A stretch of DNA of 64,000 bases, from the NCBI GenBank assembly GCA_905182985.1, contig CAJJDN010000118.1:179825-243824 (forward strand). The letters run 5' to 3'. This DNA comes from Paramecium sonneborni (Eukaryota > Ciliophora > Oligohymenophorea > Peniculida > Parameciidae). The position numbers and the translations under genes were made by a program. This document shows, piece after piece, positions 37,409 through 47,966 of this stretch. Below the pieces are notes generated by a model. That model had not been told where the DNA came from. It made no database searches and worked only from the letters and a program-made list of their open reading frames with translations. Within the stretch, counting starts at the first letter, position 1; each line of letters begins with the position of its first letter.

Positions 37409-38746
37409 TCAGTTACTGTTTATCCTTTTAGATTAAACTAATTTTTTGAGTTCTTTTATTTTATTTAAAGTTTCTTCAGACTATGATAAACATTTAACTC
37501 CTCTATCTTTTACCCAAGTTTCTTTTTCAATCTTCTCAACTTAATTTGTTAAATTCTATATTTTATTATTATGAATTTCATGAAGTTTATTCAAATTACC
37601 CTCTTCACAAAATTTATCTAATCTTATTGTGGATTAAATTTAACTCATATTTATATCCATTTTTTATTCTTAAAATTATTTAATTATATTTTGAATTCCA
37701 TTAAATACTTTATATGATTAATCTAATTAAGGTTTACGATCTAACTTTCTTTCTTTACTTAAATATTATGGTGATATTTAATTTTTACAATTTTCTAATA
37801 TAATAATAATTTAATATACAAAGCTATTGAATTAATTTTAATGAAAAATCTCTTTCAGTTTTTAATTATTATGAGACATAGTCTATTGTAGGTATAATTG
37901 AATCAATAAATAAACAATTTTCTTTGAGTAATTTTTTTAATTTTTTAACTTAAACTAAGATTTAATGTCCTATTAAACCAGTCAATATTTTGATGATTTG
38001 TATAGGTATATTTAAATTCTGTAAATTTTCAAATTAATAATTTGATATTATGAACATATCATTACAATCATTAATACAAGGTCGATCTTCAATTAACAAT
38101 CTTTTTGGATCTAAATAAAATGTTTTTAATTATTTGATTGGAAATTAAAATAGGAATTATGCCCTTAAAGCAAATTCGCTTATATATCTAAGAAATATAA
38201 AAATTCTTTAATCCATCATTATCTTAGTTATCATAAAGTTCTTTGGTATTTTATTAGAATTCTTTAAAAATTTAGCTATTTCTTATTTGTAAACTGATTA
38301 TTCAATTTAAGTTCTTGGTGGATACCTTTTTGATATTTCATACAATATATTACATATTTTTGAATGAATTAATAAATGAGTCATCATCAAATAATTTAGA
38401 GACAAGAAAATGAATAATACTAATTGTTAATTTAGGATGCAACTTCATATTTTCAATTGATAACAATTCAACATTTAATCGAAATGTTGTATTTGCTTCT
38501 TTGATATCATAATTTAATAATCTAAGATTATTAACTATTAATTCAGAGTCTTATGGGTGATCTTTAAAATAATGCATTTTGAATTCGAATTTTATTATTA
38601 ATATATGAATTTATTTGTTATTTATAAACTTTAAATCATTCCTTCAACCACTTATTTTCTAACGATATTCTTTCTAATTTCTCTTTACTTTAATCTTGTT
38701 AGATATTAAACATTTATCGAATAGCCATAGTATCCATATCTATCAT
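37409..38746 (-). CDS. unknown helical protein, probable 1-nt frameshift near its start
   Basis: From ATG 38746 the N-terminus (MIDMDTMAIRQMFNIQQ ... ERISLENKWLK) is in a different frame from the rest. Skipping one base of the GG at 38641-38642 continues smoothly into NDLKFINNKQIHILIIKFEF. Without that, translation would start at ATG 38577 (371 aa). Introns: 38326-38353 (ends AAG) and 37795-37819. The product is all-helical with two later coiled coils (KELKKLVQ near the end) and segments like IPTIDYVSQQLKTERDF. No family recognised; the composition recalls ciliary or cytoskeletal proteins. The frameshift may be a sequencing or assembly error. Confidence 0.6.
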
Positions 38747-39471
38747 TAATATTAAATATATCAATTACATTGTAATTTATTAGCGAGCGATGCGCATGCA
38801 ATATTTAATAATTAATTATATTACAAATCATAACAGACTTATATTAATTACTATTGTTTTTATAAACTTAGTTTTTCAAGCATCTAATAATCTTTTTTGT
38901 TTATCAGATTTTAAAAATTCGATTATTTTTCAAGTGGACCAGTTTTTACTATTTCTTTTTCATTTTTATGGTTCTCATAGAATGTAAATATCGTTTCCAA
39001 AATATCATATTGAATATCAATAGAAATTTCATAATTTTCGGATCTATCTAAAATCTATTTCAATATAGGTGATTTTGTGATTATTTCTTTATCTACCTGA
39101 ATAATCAAAATTTTATACATATAGATTTTCATTATTTATGGATATAACTTGTATTTTACTATTCATTTGATATTTTAATAAATAATATTAATTTTAATTT
39201 ATAAAAATTCTCACTTCTCTTGTTATTAATAGTTATATAATTTTTAGTAATTTTCATTAATTGTATTACCTCTAACTTTTTTTTAATTTAATGTTTTCAT
39301 TTAATGATTTTCCATTATTTAATTTCCTATTAGCAGTTCTTTTTGTTGATCAATCAATTTAGAAGTATTTGGGAGAATTTAATGATAAATCTATAAATAT
39401 CTAAAAGAGTGAAATGATAATTATGTTAAGTATTATAAAAAATGAATTTTAGATTTTTCCCTGCATTATAG
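38747..39471. other. spacer or gene remnant, nothing supportable
   Basis: AT-rich; a short plus-strand ORF at 38790-38987 has no support. Part may be the far end of the decayed region that follows. Confidence 0.4.
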
Positions 39472-40349
39472 TCATTGTATTTAATTGATGATTTTTAAGA
39501 TCCTTTTTGATAATTGATTAATGAATTTATTAATTCTATATTTTAAGTTCTAATTTTATCTTACTAATTATTATAAATTAGTAATTTGTATCAATCTATT
39601 TTCTTAACTATATATTTTATAAAATCACCTCTATAATTAAATTAACAATACTTCTGCTAATATTTGCCATCTCGATCTAGCTTATTTTTTTTAATTATAC
39701 TGTAAAATCTTAAAGTCAATTCCTTCGTTTATTTATTATTTAGATTTTTTTCTTTGTTTTTGTTGGAGCTAAACAAAATGGCTATCACAATTAAAATTAA
39801 TGTTTATTTTTATAATGAATTTTATTTTACAAAGTAATATCTTTAGATTCTTGTCTTTTGTATAATTTTCAATAATTGAAAGGTATTTTTTAAATTAAAC
39901 TTCTGTTTTAGTTGGATTTAAATATTAATAAAAATAGATTTATTTTTTCAATAAATTAAATAAATTTCAGATATCAATATCCACATTTTGATCAAAATAA
40001 ATCACTTAAGTCTTATTGAGCAATAATTTTAAGTAGATTATGTCTATTTAAAGATTTTTTATATTTTCTCTATTAATATAAAATATATTTTTACTCTGTT
40101 AGTTTTTAACAACCTCTTATTTATACTGATTTTTTAATTTAAGTGCAATACTACACTTTTTTCTTGAATATTATATTAGAATAGGTTAAATTAGGGAATA
40201 ATCTATTCATCCATAATTTGGTTAACTATATTAATAGGTTATGCTTGATGAGAGTTATTTGGAAGAGTGATATTTGATTCTGATTCTGAATTAATGGTAT
40301 CCTAAGTTATAAAGATTAAATGAGTTACATTTTGATTGATAATATTCAT
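39472..40349 (-). pseudogene. decayed or unresolved gene
   Basis: A minus-strand ORF starts at ATG 40349 (MNIINQNVTHLIFITQDT). A change of frame later gives a long coherent stretch (YINRENIKNLQIDIIY ... KILLCKIKFIIKINI ... ARSRWQILAEVLLIQLQ) that is cut by two in-frame TGAs before ending at 39474-39472. A 29-nt intron ending in CAG would fix the first junction, but I found no intron for the TGAs. No family recognised. GC is low. A recent pseudogene is my preferred reading; unusual splicing is the alternative. Confidence 0.3.
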
Positions 40350-40813
40350 ATATAGCAGTGCGGATAATTTGAAATATAAAATAATATTTTGTAATCATAT
40401 ATTAAGATTTAAGCAATAAAATTTAATCAAATTTGGAATTTGATATTTCAAAAGTGTGCATAAGATTTAAAATAACAAAATTAATTATATAAATTTAACA
40501 GCTATATTCGAATAATTAAAGTTCATTTATAATTTATAAAATATAGAAAATAAAATATAAAAGGAAGTGGAGATGAAATGAATGAAAAAATAGCAATCTA
40601 AGTGGATAGCCAAGTTTATTAAAGTTAAATTAATAGATTTGATAGTAATTTTAGACATAAAACTTATGTTTGACAGCCTACAAAATTTGCTAAATTATGT
40701 GAACAGCAACATTTTATAAATAATGATTAATGAATGAGATTTTTAACATAATTTATTTAAAATTAACAGATATTTATTATATATTGATGATAATAATAGT
40801 ATGTTTATGAATA
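40350..40813. other. spacer, no gene seen
   Basis: AT-rich stretch between the remnant and the 3' end of the zinc-finger gene. Confidence 0.45.
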
Positions 40814-41263
40814 TCACAAAAATTCTAAGTCATTTTAGACTATATTTTAGAGTTATCTAGTTCTTTATAATTCATGTTTTCTTTCCTCTCTTTTAGCAAC
40901 TTTAGATTAATATTTTTCAGATTCATTTGGATGAGTTCTTGATGAATGTCCTCCAACAGCTTAAGGAGATGAGAATTTCTTTTTACAAATAGGACATTAA
41001 AGTGGATCTGATTGGATTTATTTGTTTTTTGATATGTTTTTATGGTGAATTGTTAGAGCAATATCAAATTTGATTTTGCCATCTAATCTAATTAGTCCAA
41101 GAGTAGCTTAATGTTAAGGGTTAAATATTTAGAATTTCTAAATTTTCTATGTTATATTTTCATTTAAAGAGAATAAATGAGTTTAAGAGAAAGTAAGTTA
41201 ATCAATATCAAGCTCTTCTAAAATTGTTTCTTCTTTATATAATGTTAATGTATTATTATTCAT
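40814..41263 (-). CDS. C2H2 zinc-finger protein with plant-like QAVGGH motif
   Basis: 149 aa from ATG 41263; an in-frame ATG at 41293 would add ten residues, and the true 5' end could be further upstream. The single zinc finger near residue 100 reads CPICKKKFSSPQAVGGHSSR followed by TH, giving C-x2-C-x12-H-x4-H. The QAxGGH signature is a hallmark of plant EPF-type zinc fingers that bind DNA. The upstream part (ATLGLIRLDGKIKFDIALTI) looks like a small beta-rich domain. The tail is charged and helical (VAKREERKHELQRTRQL). Function is unknown; nucleic-acid binding is inferred. Confidence 0.65.
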
Positions 41264-41293
41264 TATTATTATTAATTTTGATATCAAAAACAT

Positions 41294-41656
41294 TGTCTCC
41301 TTTTATATTAAATTTTAAAGATACAATTTATTATTTTTATGTATTATTCAATATTAATTTTGATTTTGATAATTACTTATATTTATTTATACAAATTATA
41401 AAATAGATAGCTAATTCTAAATATTTAGATGATCTTAAGATTTCATAAGAATTCTAAAAACACCACAAACTTAAAAAGAATTGTTTAAGATTGAAGATTA
41501 TTTAATTAGTAATATTGATAGATAATATCAAATCAATATATTAAAAAACAGGAACTTGATAGAAGAGATGATATACTTCAATCAAATTATTTGATTTTAT
41601 GAATTATAATTCTTTTGACATTTTTTTATTATTACTAAAGTAACTACCCTTTTATA
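41294..41656. other. divergent spacer, possibly 5' coding of the zinc-finger gene
   Basis: A coding-like minus-strand stretch just upstream of the zinc-finger start (reading GDNVFDIKINNNNEQQYI) may be a further 5' exon, but I could not define a splice. Otherwise nothing is seen. Confidence 0.35.
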
Positions 41657-42458
41657 ATGAGTGAAATATTTGAACATTCTACTTTAATTGAACATTTATT
41701 TACAGAAAGATAATCAAAATAGGCAAGAATAGAAAAAAAAGTATATAACATTATTTAATTAGACGACAACTCTTGAATAATTAAAAGTTCTAATTTAAAT
41801 GAGACACAAATTGGATATTTTGGAAAACCATTAAATATTATTTCTAAAAATTATACTATAGAAGTAAACATATTAAGTTAATAATATAGTTTTGGATTTA
41901 CTCTAAGATTTACTTTAAAAAAAATTTAAGAATTTTTTTGCAAATGTAATAATCATGGATTATCCATCAAAAAATAATTTTAATCATAATTTTAAACAAA
42001 GAAAAGAATTAGTTCAAAGGTTGATTTGAATGCTTGTTGGAATGGGAAGACAATTACAATTATATCTGTTGATTAGGAATTCTTTATACATCTCTACTTA
42101 GTTAATAGAATTAACAATTATATTCTTAAAAGGAGAATATCTTAAAATAAATAATGAAATTAAATACTCTAATCTCATCATTTTAATTTGCAATCTAAAC
42201 AAATCCTGCCAATTAAAAAAGATTTTGAAAAACACAATATATGAAAAATAATAATACTTTTTTAATAATAATAATTTAATATTATTTAAATCTATAGATG
42301 TTATCATTCGATTTCAAAATCAAGAATTGATAGATCTCTTATTCAATCATAGAACTTTATTTTGGTATCTACCAATCATATATATGTTTTAGCATTTAAA
42401 AACTTTATTTGATTTGAATAATTAATTATCATTAAGTTCAAAACCACATTCCTATTGA
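41657..42458 (+). CDS. hypothetical protein, second intron non-canonical
   Basis: ATG 41657; the first intron (41741-41762, 22 nt) is standard. The frame then meets TGA at 42027-42029, giving 116 aa, but stays open for another 143 codons. A 30-nt segment 42020-42049 (GTT...AAG) would remove that TGA and join RKELVQR to QLQLYLLIRN, for 249 aa in total. The product is Leu/Ile-rich and helical (LDILENHQILFLKIILQ) with no domain I know. The longer form is preferred because the downstream frame is too long to be chance, but the splice is unproven. Confidence 0.45.
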
Positions 42459-42512
42459 AATTTTAAATTATCATAAACTAATACATTTATTATCATTTTA
42501 TTAATAACATTC

Positions 42513-43093
42513 ATGTTATACTAAAGAGTAAAATAAATGATTATACTCTATAGGAACCTGAAGAAATACTTGAACCATCTAAACCTAAAGTAGAAAATAG
42601 ACTTCTCAAATATGCCAAAAAATATGAAGAGAAAAGGGTAAAACTCAAAGAAACTATATATAATGAAATGATGTAGGATCGTCCCTTGATATAAACAATT
42701 AATTCTCAAAAAAGAATTAATCAAAGTGTTGTTGATAGGCTTTATGAATCTCCACATTGTGGAAATAACTGTGGTTAAATTGAAAAACTTGTCAAAAAAT
42801 CATCTGTTAGATATCCTTTATAAGAGATAGTTCGACCAATTAGTTCTTAAAATCCTTATATTAATGTTCCATCTTAATAATCACCTCTTAAACAATCCTA
42901 AACACTATTATCTCAACAAAGCAAGTTCTTAGAAAATACATTCTCTCATTCATAGAAAATCAAACCAATTCGTTAATCTTCAGCTTTCAAATTTAACAAC
43001 AACTCCATTCATAAATAAAATAGCTAAAATAGCATCATTCAACTAAGCATGGATATCTTTTAAAGAAAAAAAAGATCATTAAACATTTGTTGA
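42513..43093 (+). CDS. hypothetical low-complexity protein
   Basis: 184 aa with one intron (42528-42553) just after the fifth codon. The N-terminal part is helical and charged (ENRLLKYAKKYEEKRVKLKE); the middle has VVDRLYESPHCGNNCG; the rest is Ser/Gln/Pro-rich and probably disordered. The KYEEKR / DRLYE arrangement is often seen in ciliate proteins of unknown role. It converges on the cystatin gene, with 32 bp between stops. Confidence 0.6.
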
Positions 43094-43125
43094 ATATATA
43101 TATTTTTCAATTCTAATATTAATAT

Positions 43126-43540
43126 TCATAATTTTTTACACTAAGTAATCTCTGCAGTTTATTCTCTATCTGCCTAAATCCATACTTGAATTTCATATCT
43201 CTCCTCTTTCTCATTCCCCTTCAAAGTTACATTGAACTAAAATCCTTTTTACATTTACATAATAAAGCATTCCTTAAACCATCTAATTCTTTGAACCATC
43301 TAAACTTTCCCATTCTAAATCGTTCAATTTACAACTTTCAGCATAATGCATTTATGCAAATTAAAGAGCTTTATTATAAGTCTAATCTAGATTTACATGT
43401 ACATCTGAGTTAGAATCTGTTGTTGGATAAACTCCACCTGCAAAATCATTGTCATCATCATTAAAATCAGCATCTTAAGAAACCAATAATCTTTCTGACT
43501 TAATGGTTACTATCATGAGCAAAACGAATAAAATTTTCAT
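43126..43540 (-). CDS. secreted cystatin-like cysteine protease inhibitor
   Basis: 130 aa, one 22-nt intron (43237-43258). A signal peptide (MKILFVLLMIVTIKS) implies secretion or delivery to lysosomes or phagosomes. After an Asp-rich linker comes FAGGVYPTT, with the Gly pair that binds the protease cleft in cystatins. The central QMVQGMLYYFNV corresponds to the QxVxG loop (QVVAG), and the last strand carries a Trp (QVWIQADRE) as in the second hairpin. Cystatins block papain-like proteases. All three contact elements are in order, so inhibition is plausible, though the loop reads QMVQG. Confidence 0.75.
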
Positions 43541-43922
43541 TATAAAATATAATAAATAAATCAATTTGAAAGGTTATTTATAATAATCCAATAGCCTTCA
43601 TTCAAAGTCAATCCTTTTACACTAACAAAGACGATGCTAAGTCCTTAGAACTCTGTATTTTTTAAAAACAATTATAAAATATTCGTATTTAAATTGATTT
43701 TGCTCATATTTGTGTTTGTTAATCAAATTTTTAATCAATTTCATCTGATTTTGGATTCTCTAATAATAATCATATGTAAGTTTGTTTAATATTAATTGGA
43801 TAGAAAATGCAATAAATAAAATACTCTTAGTCTTTATTTTCAGAGGCGATTTGAAGGAATGAATTTAGGATTTTTTTATAAAATAAAATAGAATCTTCTA
43901 GGTTTAAAAATTGTAGATATCA

Positions 43923-44423
43923 TCAGATTAATTTGAAATTTATTATTATCTTCTAGCAAATATTAGAATTTCTTATTGACTAAAAAAACTAAGTTCTTCT
44001 ATATATTTCTATTTCTTTAATTAAAGTCCCATCAATTTTTAATTAAGCATAATATCTCAAATATTTGATACATTCCCAATCTAATATATCATAATATTCG
44101 GGCAAGATTTAGAAACTCATGAAGTTTTCACAATTAGGGAAATAAAAAGAAACAACATCTAATTCCAATAAATCGATGAAATTTTAGCAATATTCTATTA
44201 GTGCTTTCTTTAAATCAATTTGATTTTAAGAAGAGTTTCTGAGATAAAAAATTTTCTAATTTTCTTAGACCAATTTAAGGACTATTTGTTTCATAAAAGT
44301 TTTTCCAACCCAAAATCTTAAATTATCTTTAGCCAAACCTCCGTTTGTTTAAATCCTCCAAAACGGTATTTCTTTGATTTTAAGACCTTTTACCATCTCG
44401 AACAATCTATTGTAATATTTCAT
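43923..44423 (-). CDS. hypothetical protein, 3' end unresolved
   Basis: ATG 44423 to the first in-frame TGA at 43925-43923 gives 166 aa (for example IPFWRIQTNGGLAKDNLRFW, IVLKLVQENQKIFYLRN). Downstream, 43600-43920, the other two frames contain coding-like stretches (EELSFFSQQEILIF), so the gene may be longer through an intron I could not fix. A 16-nt GTA...GAG segment near 44060-44080 would link the frames. No family recognised. Confidence 0.5.
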
Positions 44424-44725
44424 AAGAATAATAATTAAAAGGGAGAACTTTATATAATTAGGGTTTGTACTAAAGAATTAAGTAGTTTTGAGGAAAAAAT
44501 ATAGAACAAATTATTAAAATTGAATAACTATTTGCATAATTTACTTTGAGAGTAGTAATTTAAAATAGACATCTTCAAAGTTAAAGGAATAATGATATAA
44601 AAAAGGTATAAATCGTAAGGTTTTACATAAATTTATGAATATTTATAAAATTATTAAATATATTATATAAATGATATAATATTAAAATAATTTATTTTGC
44701 AAATAAATATATATGTAATATCTTC

Positions 44726-45857
44726 TCATTTTTTTAAATATTTTTCATATCTACTCATATTTCTCTTTAAAATTTCATCAACAGGTCCAATCAACCTTCT
44801 AAAACTGTCACTATCCAAGTATACGACTATAACTTCGCTCTTGATATGTAAATTATTATTACTTTTGCAACGATATTTGCTGCTCTTGGTTCATGTTTAA
44901 TTAAAGCTAATTCTCCAAAATAATCACCAACTTTATAACTGTAGACTTCTTTTTCAGCGCCTAGTTTTTAATATAAAAACTGAATACCATTTTCAGCTTT
45001 AGTGGCTATGCAATCACCCTTTTGAATGAAATAAAATGTGTTTCCTTATTCTCCTTATCTGATAATATAATCATTCTTATTGAATTTTTAGACCTTTAAG
45101 GCGTCAGCAATTTGCAATCTTTCATATGGATCCATATCTAAAGAAGGGAAAAAAGCTTTCATACCTTTCAAAAGTTCAACTTTGCTTAGAAATTCTTCGT
45201 ATTTTTCTCTTTTTTTAGCAGCAGCATCCTTGACAATATGATTGAAAGTTTCTCTGTCTAAGGAAAAGCAGATAGCCTCAGTTTTGGCTTTAATAGTAGC
45301 AGCTCTTGGGACATTGTATAATAAAGCCAATTCACCAAATGATTCTCCAGGTTGATAAACTTTCTATTGGACAAATGAAATATATATATACTAAATGTTT
45401 TTCAGGTTCTCCCTTTTTGAAAACTTTGAAACAGTCAAGTTATCCTTGATCGACTACGTAAAGTACATCACCATCATCACCTTGTTTGATCACAAAATCG
45501 CCAGCTCTACAAAATGATAAGGAAATGGATACTTAAATTTCCTCTCTTCCATAGCATCAATAACAATAGCCAATTCATGTTCATCTAAAGCACTAAACAT
45601 AAATGCTTAGGTCATTCTTTGTTTAATTCTTTTAATGGCATCTTCACTTTTATTGACTTTCTTAGCTTAGTATTATCCCTTAAATCAAGATGAGCAAATA
45701 CTTTCTTATTGAATTGTCCATAAACCTCAGCACTTACAGATGTTCTTGTTGGTTTATTCGCTTTAGCCTATACCAACTTTTATTTGTCCATTAATTCTTC
45801 TACATGTTCATCTTCACTGCTCTCATCGCTGCTGCTTAGAACTTTCTTTTAAATCAT
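44726..45857 (-). CDS. cAMP-dependent protein kinase regulatory subunit
   Basis: 343 aa; introns 45679-45701, 45507-45532, 45364-45391 and 44840-44862. The subunit holds the PKA catalytic subunit inactive until cAMP binds. The N-terminal region is short and acidic (SSSDESSEDEHVEELMDKQ) and lacks an obvious animal-type docking domain. The inhibitor segment is near PTRTSVSAEVYGQF. Two tandem cyclic-nucleotide-binding domains each keep the phosphate-binding cassette: FGELALLYNVPRAAT and FGELALIKHEPRAAN, with the Glu and Arg that hold cAMP. EKYEEFLSKVELL links the two. The first and last introns end in AAG; their removal is needed to restore strongly conserved sequence. Confidence 0.93.
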
Positions 45858-45942
45858 TTTATTTAAAAAATAAAAAAGGCAAACAAAAGATGTCCTATTT
45901 CAATCAAGGATATGTTTATTATCATATTAAATAAATATATAC

Positions 45943-47191
45943 TCATTTCTATTATGACTTAAGAATCTTGTCTTTCAGTAACTTGAATGTCTTATTGGCA
46001 TCTTAGAATTTAGAATTAACTGCTTCTTTAGTGCTATTATGAATTTCATCCAAAGCTTTTTATTACAACATAAGTTCTTCTTTCAAATTATTATTTTATC
46101 TCAATAATCTCTGGTTTTCTAAAGTTAATGATGCGTATTATAAAGATAAGTCTGATAAAGTTTGTTCTAAAAGATGAATCTATTCTAAAATATTTTATAA
46201 GTTTAGATCTCTATTTTCATGAAATGAAGAATGCGAAGATATTTCACTAAAATTCTATATTTACTGTAATTAATGTATTTATTGTAATTATTACTATTAG
46301 TCTATCTTCTCAATCAAAATTAATTTTTATTTGTATTGTCTTTTAAGTTCTTTTGTATCTTCTTCATAAGCAATAATTAAATTGGATTAATTCTTCATTT
46401 TTTATTCAAATTCAATCAATTTTTTTTAAAGAACTATAATATCGTTTCCCATTTCTTATATTTACTTTTCTTTGTCAACTCCAAGATTGTTCAAACGCTC
46501 ATTCTCTTCTACTACTTTCATAATTTAGGATTCCTAACTAATCAGATTTCATTTCTACCATTTGTTCTATTGCATTAGCTCTTTCATCTTATTCACAAGC
46601 CTACTTGTATTTTAATTTCCATTATAGAATCTCTTCACTCTATAAATCAATAACTTCTTCCAATCTTTCAATTCTATCTTTTAAATTATTGAAATTAAAA
46701 TTAACTATTCCTTTATTACTCAAATTACATGATTAATTTTTCTGTCTATCTATTATTGTAACTAATTCTTATTTCTCTTTAAATAATCTTTGAATCATTT
46801 CATTCAATTTCCTATTCTCCTATAAAACTATTTTAGAATTTTAATCAATTAATGTTGAATCTGTATATAATCTTTTACTTAATGTTCCATTCTCTTTATT
46901 ATTTCCTATCAATGGACTATCTTAAACAAACTTATTGGCTTAACTGCTACCTCTAAAACTATTCTCATTTCCTTATTATGTAATATTCACTAATCTCACT
47001 CCTTTCTATAAATTCAAATTCTAAGGAGTACTAAGATTTTACTCATTCTGATCTAATGTTCCTTTCTATTGACAACCAAATTAAGTAGGCGATAAAGATT
47101 TACACGTAACACTTTTTTAATTGATTTGCTAGTATATTTTCTAAGGCTAATGTTTATAACATTGTTTTGGCGTTTAATAACTATGAAACAT
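45943..47191 (-). CDS. coiled-coil protein, unknown
   Basis: 407 aa, one intron (46534-46558). The first 130 residues are Gln/Ser/Asn-rich (PTQFGCQQKGTLDQNEQN). The rest is almost entirely heptad coiled coil (NRKLNEMIQRLFKEKQELV, LKDRIERLEEVIDLQ, LENQRLLRQNNNLKEELML). It starts at ATG 47191; a second ATG further upstream is in another frame. This kind of protein in ciliates is commonly a basal-body, axonemal or cortical component, but nothing here proves it. Confidence 0.65.
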
Positions 47192-47966
47192 TTTTAACAG
47201 ATTTATTTAATTTATTGTTAAAAACCTTCTATAAAATTATCCTAATTTTCATTACTTTTATTATTCATTATTAATTCATTAGACTCATACTCTCAAATCA
47301 TACACACCAAACTTTTAATTTAAATTACCTCCACTTATAATCCATTATAAACACAAATTTATTTTTATAATTATTTATTTCTTATGACTAAAACACAATT
47401 TATAGACTTTTACAAATATACCAAAAAGTTTTTGCTTGTTAATAATTGTTTATAAATACTTTTATAATTATAGATTTATTTTTGACAACCATAGTTGTAA
47501 GTTCTAGATATATCCATAAATAATCTAATTTTAATATACTCTAATGGGATAAAAATGGTTAAGAAATATTTCAATCACTGATATACATTATTGAGTTTCT
47601 TATTCATGAAGAAGAAAAATCTTTTCAAAATCTTCCAAAAAAGGTTATGGTAGGGTCAGAAAAATGGAAAAGAAGACTTAGTATTCCCAATTTATTTGCC
47701 TCATATTTTGAAGTTTTAGGGGAATGGGAATGGGAATGGGATTTGGAGTGGGAATAGTTTAACTGAATTTTTTAAGAATCTTTCTAAAAATTTTTGAGGT
47801 AACCCTCCTTAATAAACATAGGCATAAAATTAAACCAGAAATCCAGATATTTTGTAAAAACTAAAAAGACAATGTTATTGTGCATTAAATTTAAATTGAT
47901 CATTTATTTTACTTTATAGATTCTAATAAGTTTAAATTCATATTAAATAGTTGAATATTCAAATTG
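47192..47966. other. gap of 775 bp with a GC-richer ORF remnant and a G-quadruplex motif
   Basis: Between about 47470 and 47766 one plus-strand frame is open (ending TGA 47764-47766), reading segments such as WDKNGQEIFQSLIYIIEF and GSEKWKRRLSIPNLF. GC here is higher than in ordinary spacer. No upstream ATG or splice was found. It could be a gene fragment, a non-coding RNA or part of a mobile element. The G-tract cluster inside it is listed separately. Confidence 0.4.
47719..47752 (+). other. putative G-quadruplex motif
   Basis: Four tracts of three or more G separated by three bases each (GGGG, GGG, GGG, GGG with AAT loops), then a further GGG after a longer spacer. This fits the classical G3+N1-7 quadruplex pattern. 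It is striking in DNA with roughly one-fifth GC. In the open frame the tracts encode alternating Glu-Trp. Confidence 0.6.

Noticed and set aside
47189..47280. Alternative upstream start for the coiled-coil gene at 45943-47191
   Set aside because: The upstream Met-Asn-Asn stretch is in another frame, and no intron with a GTA donor connects it.
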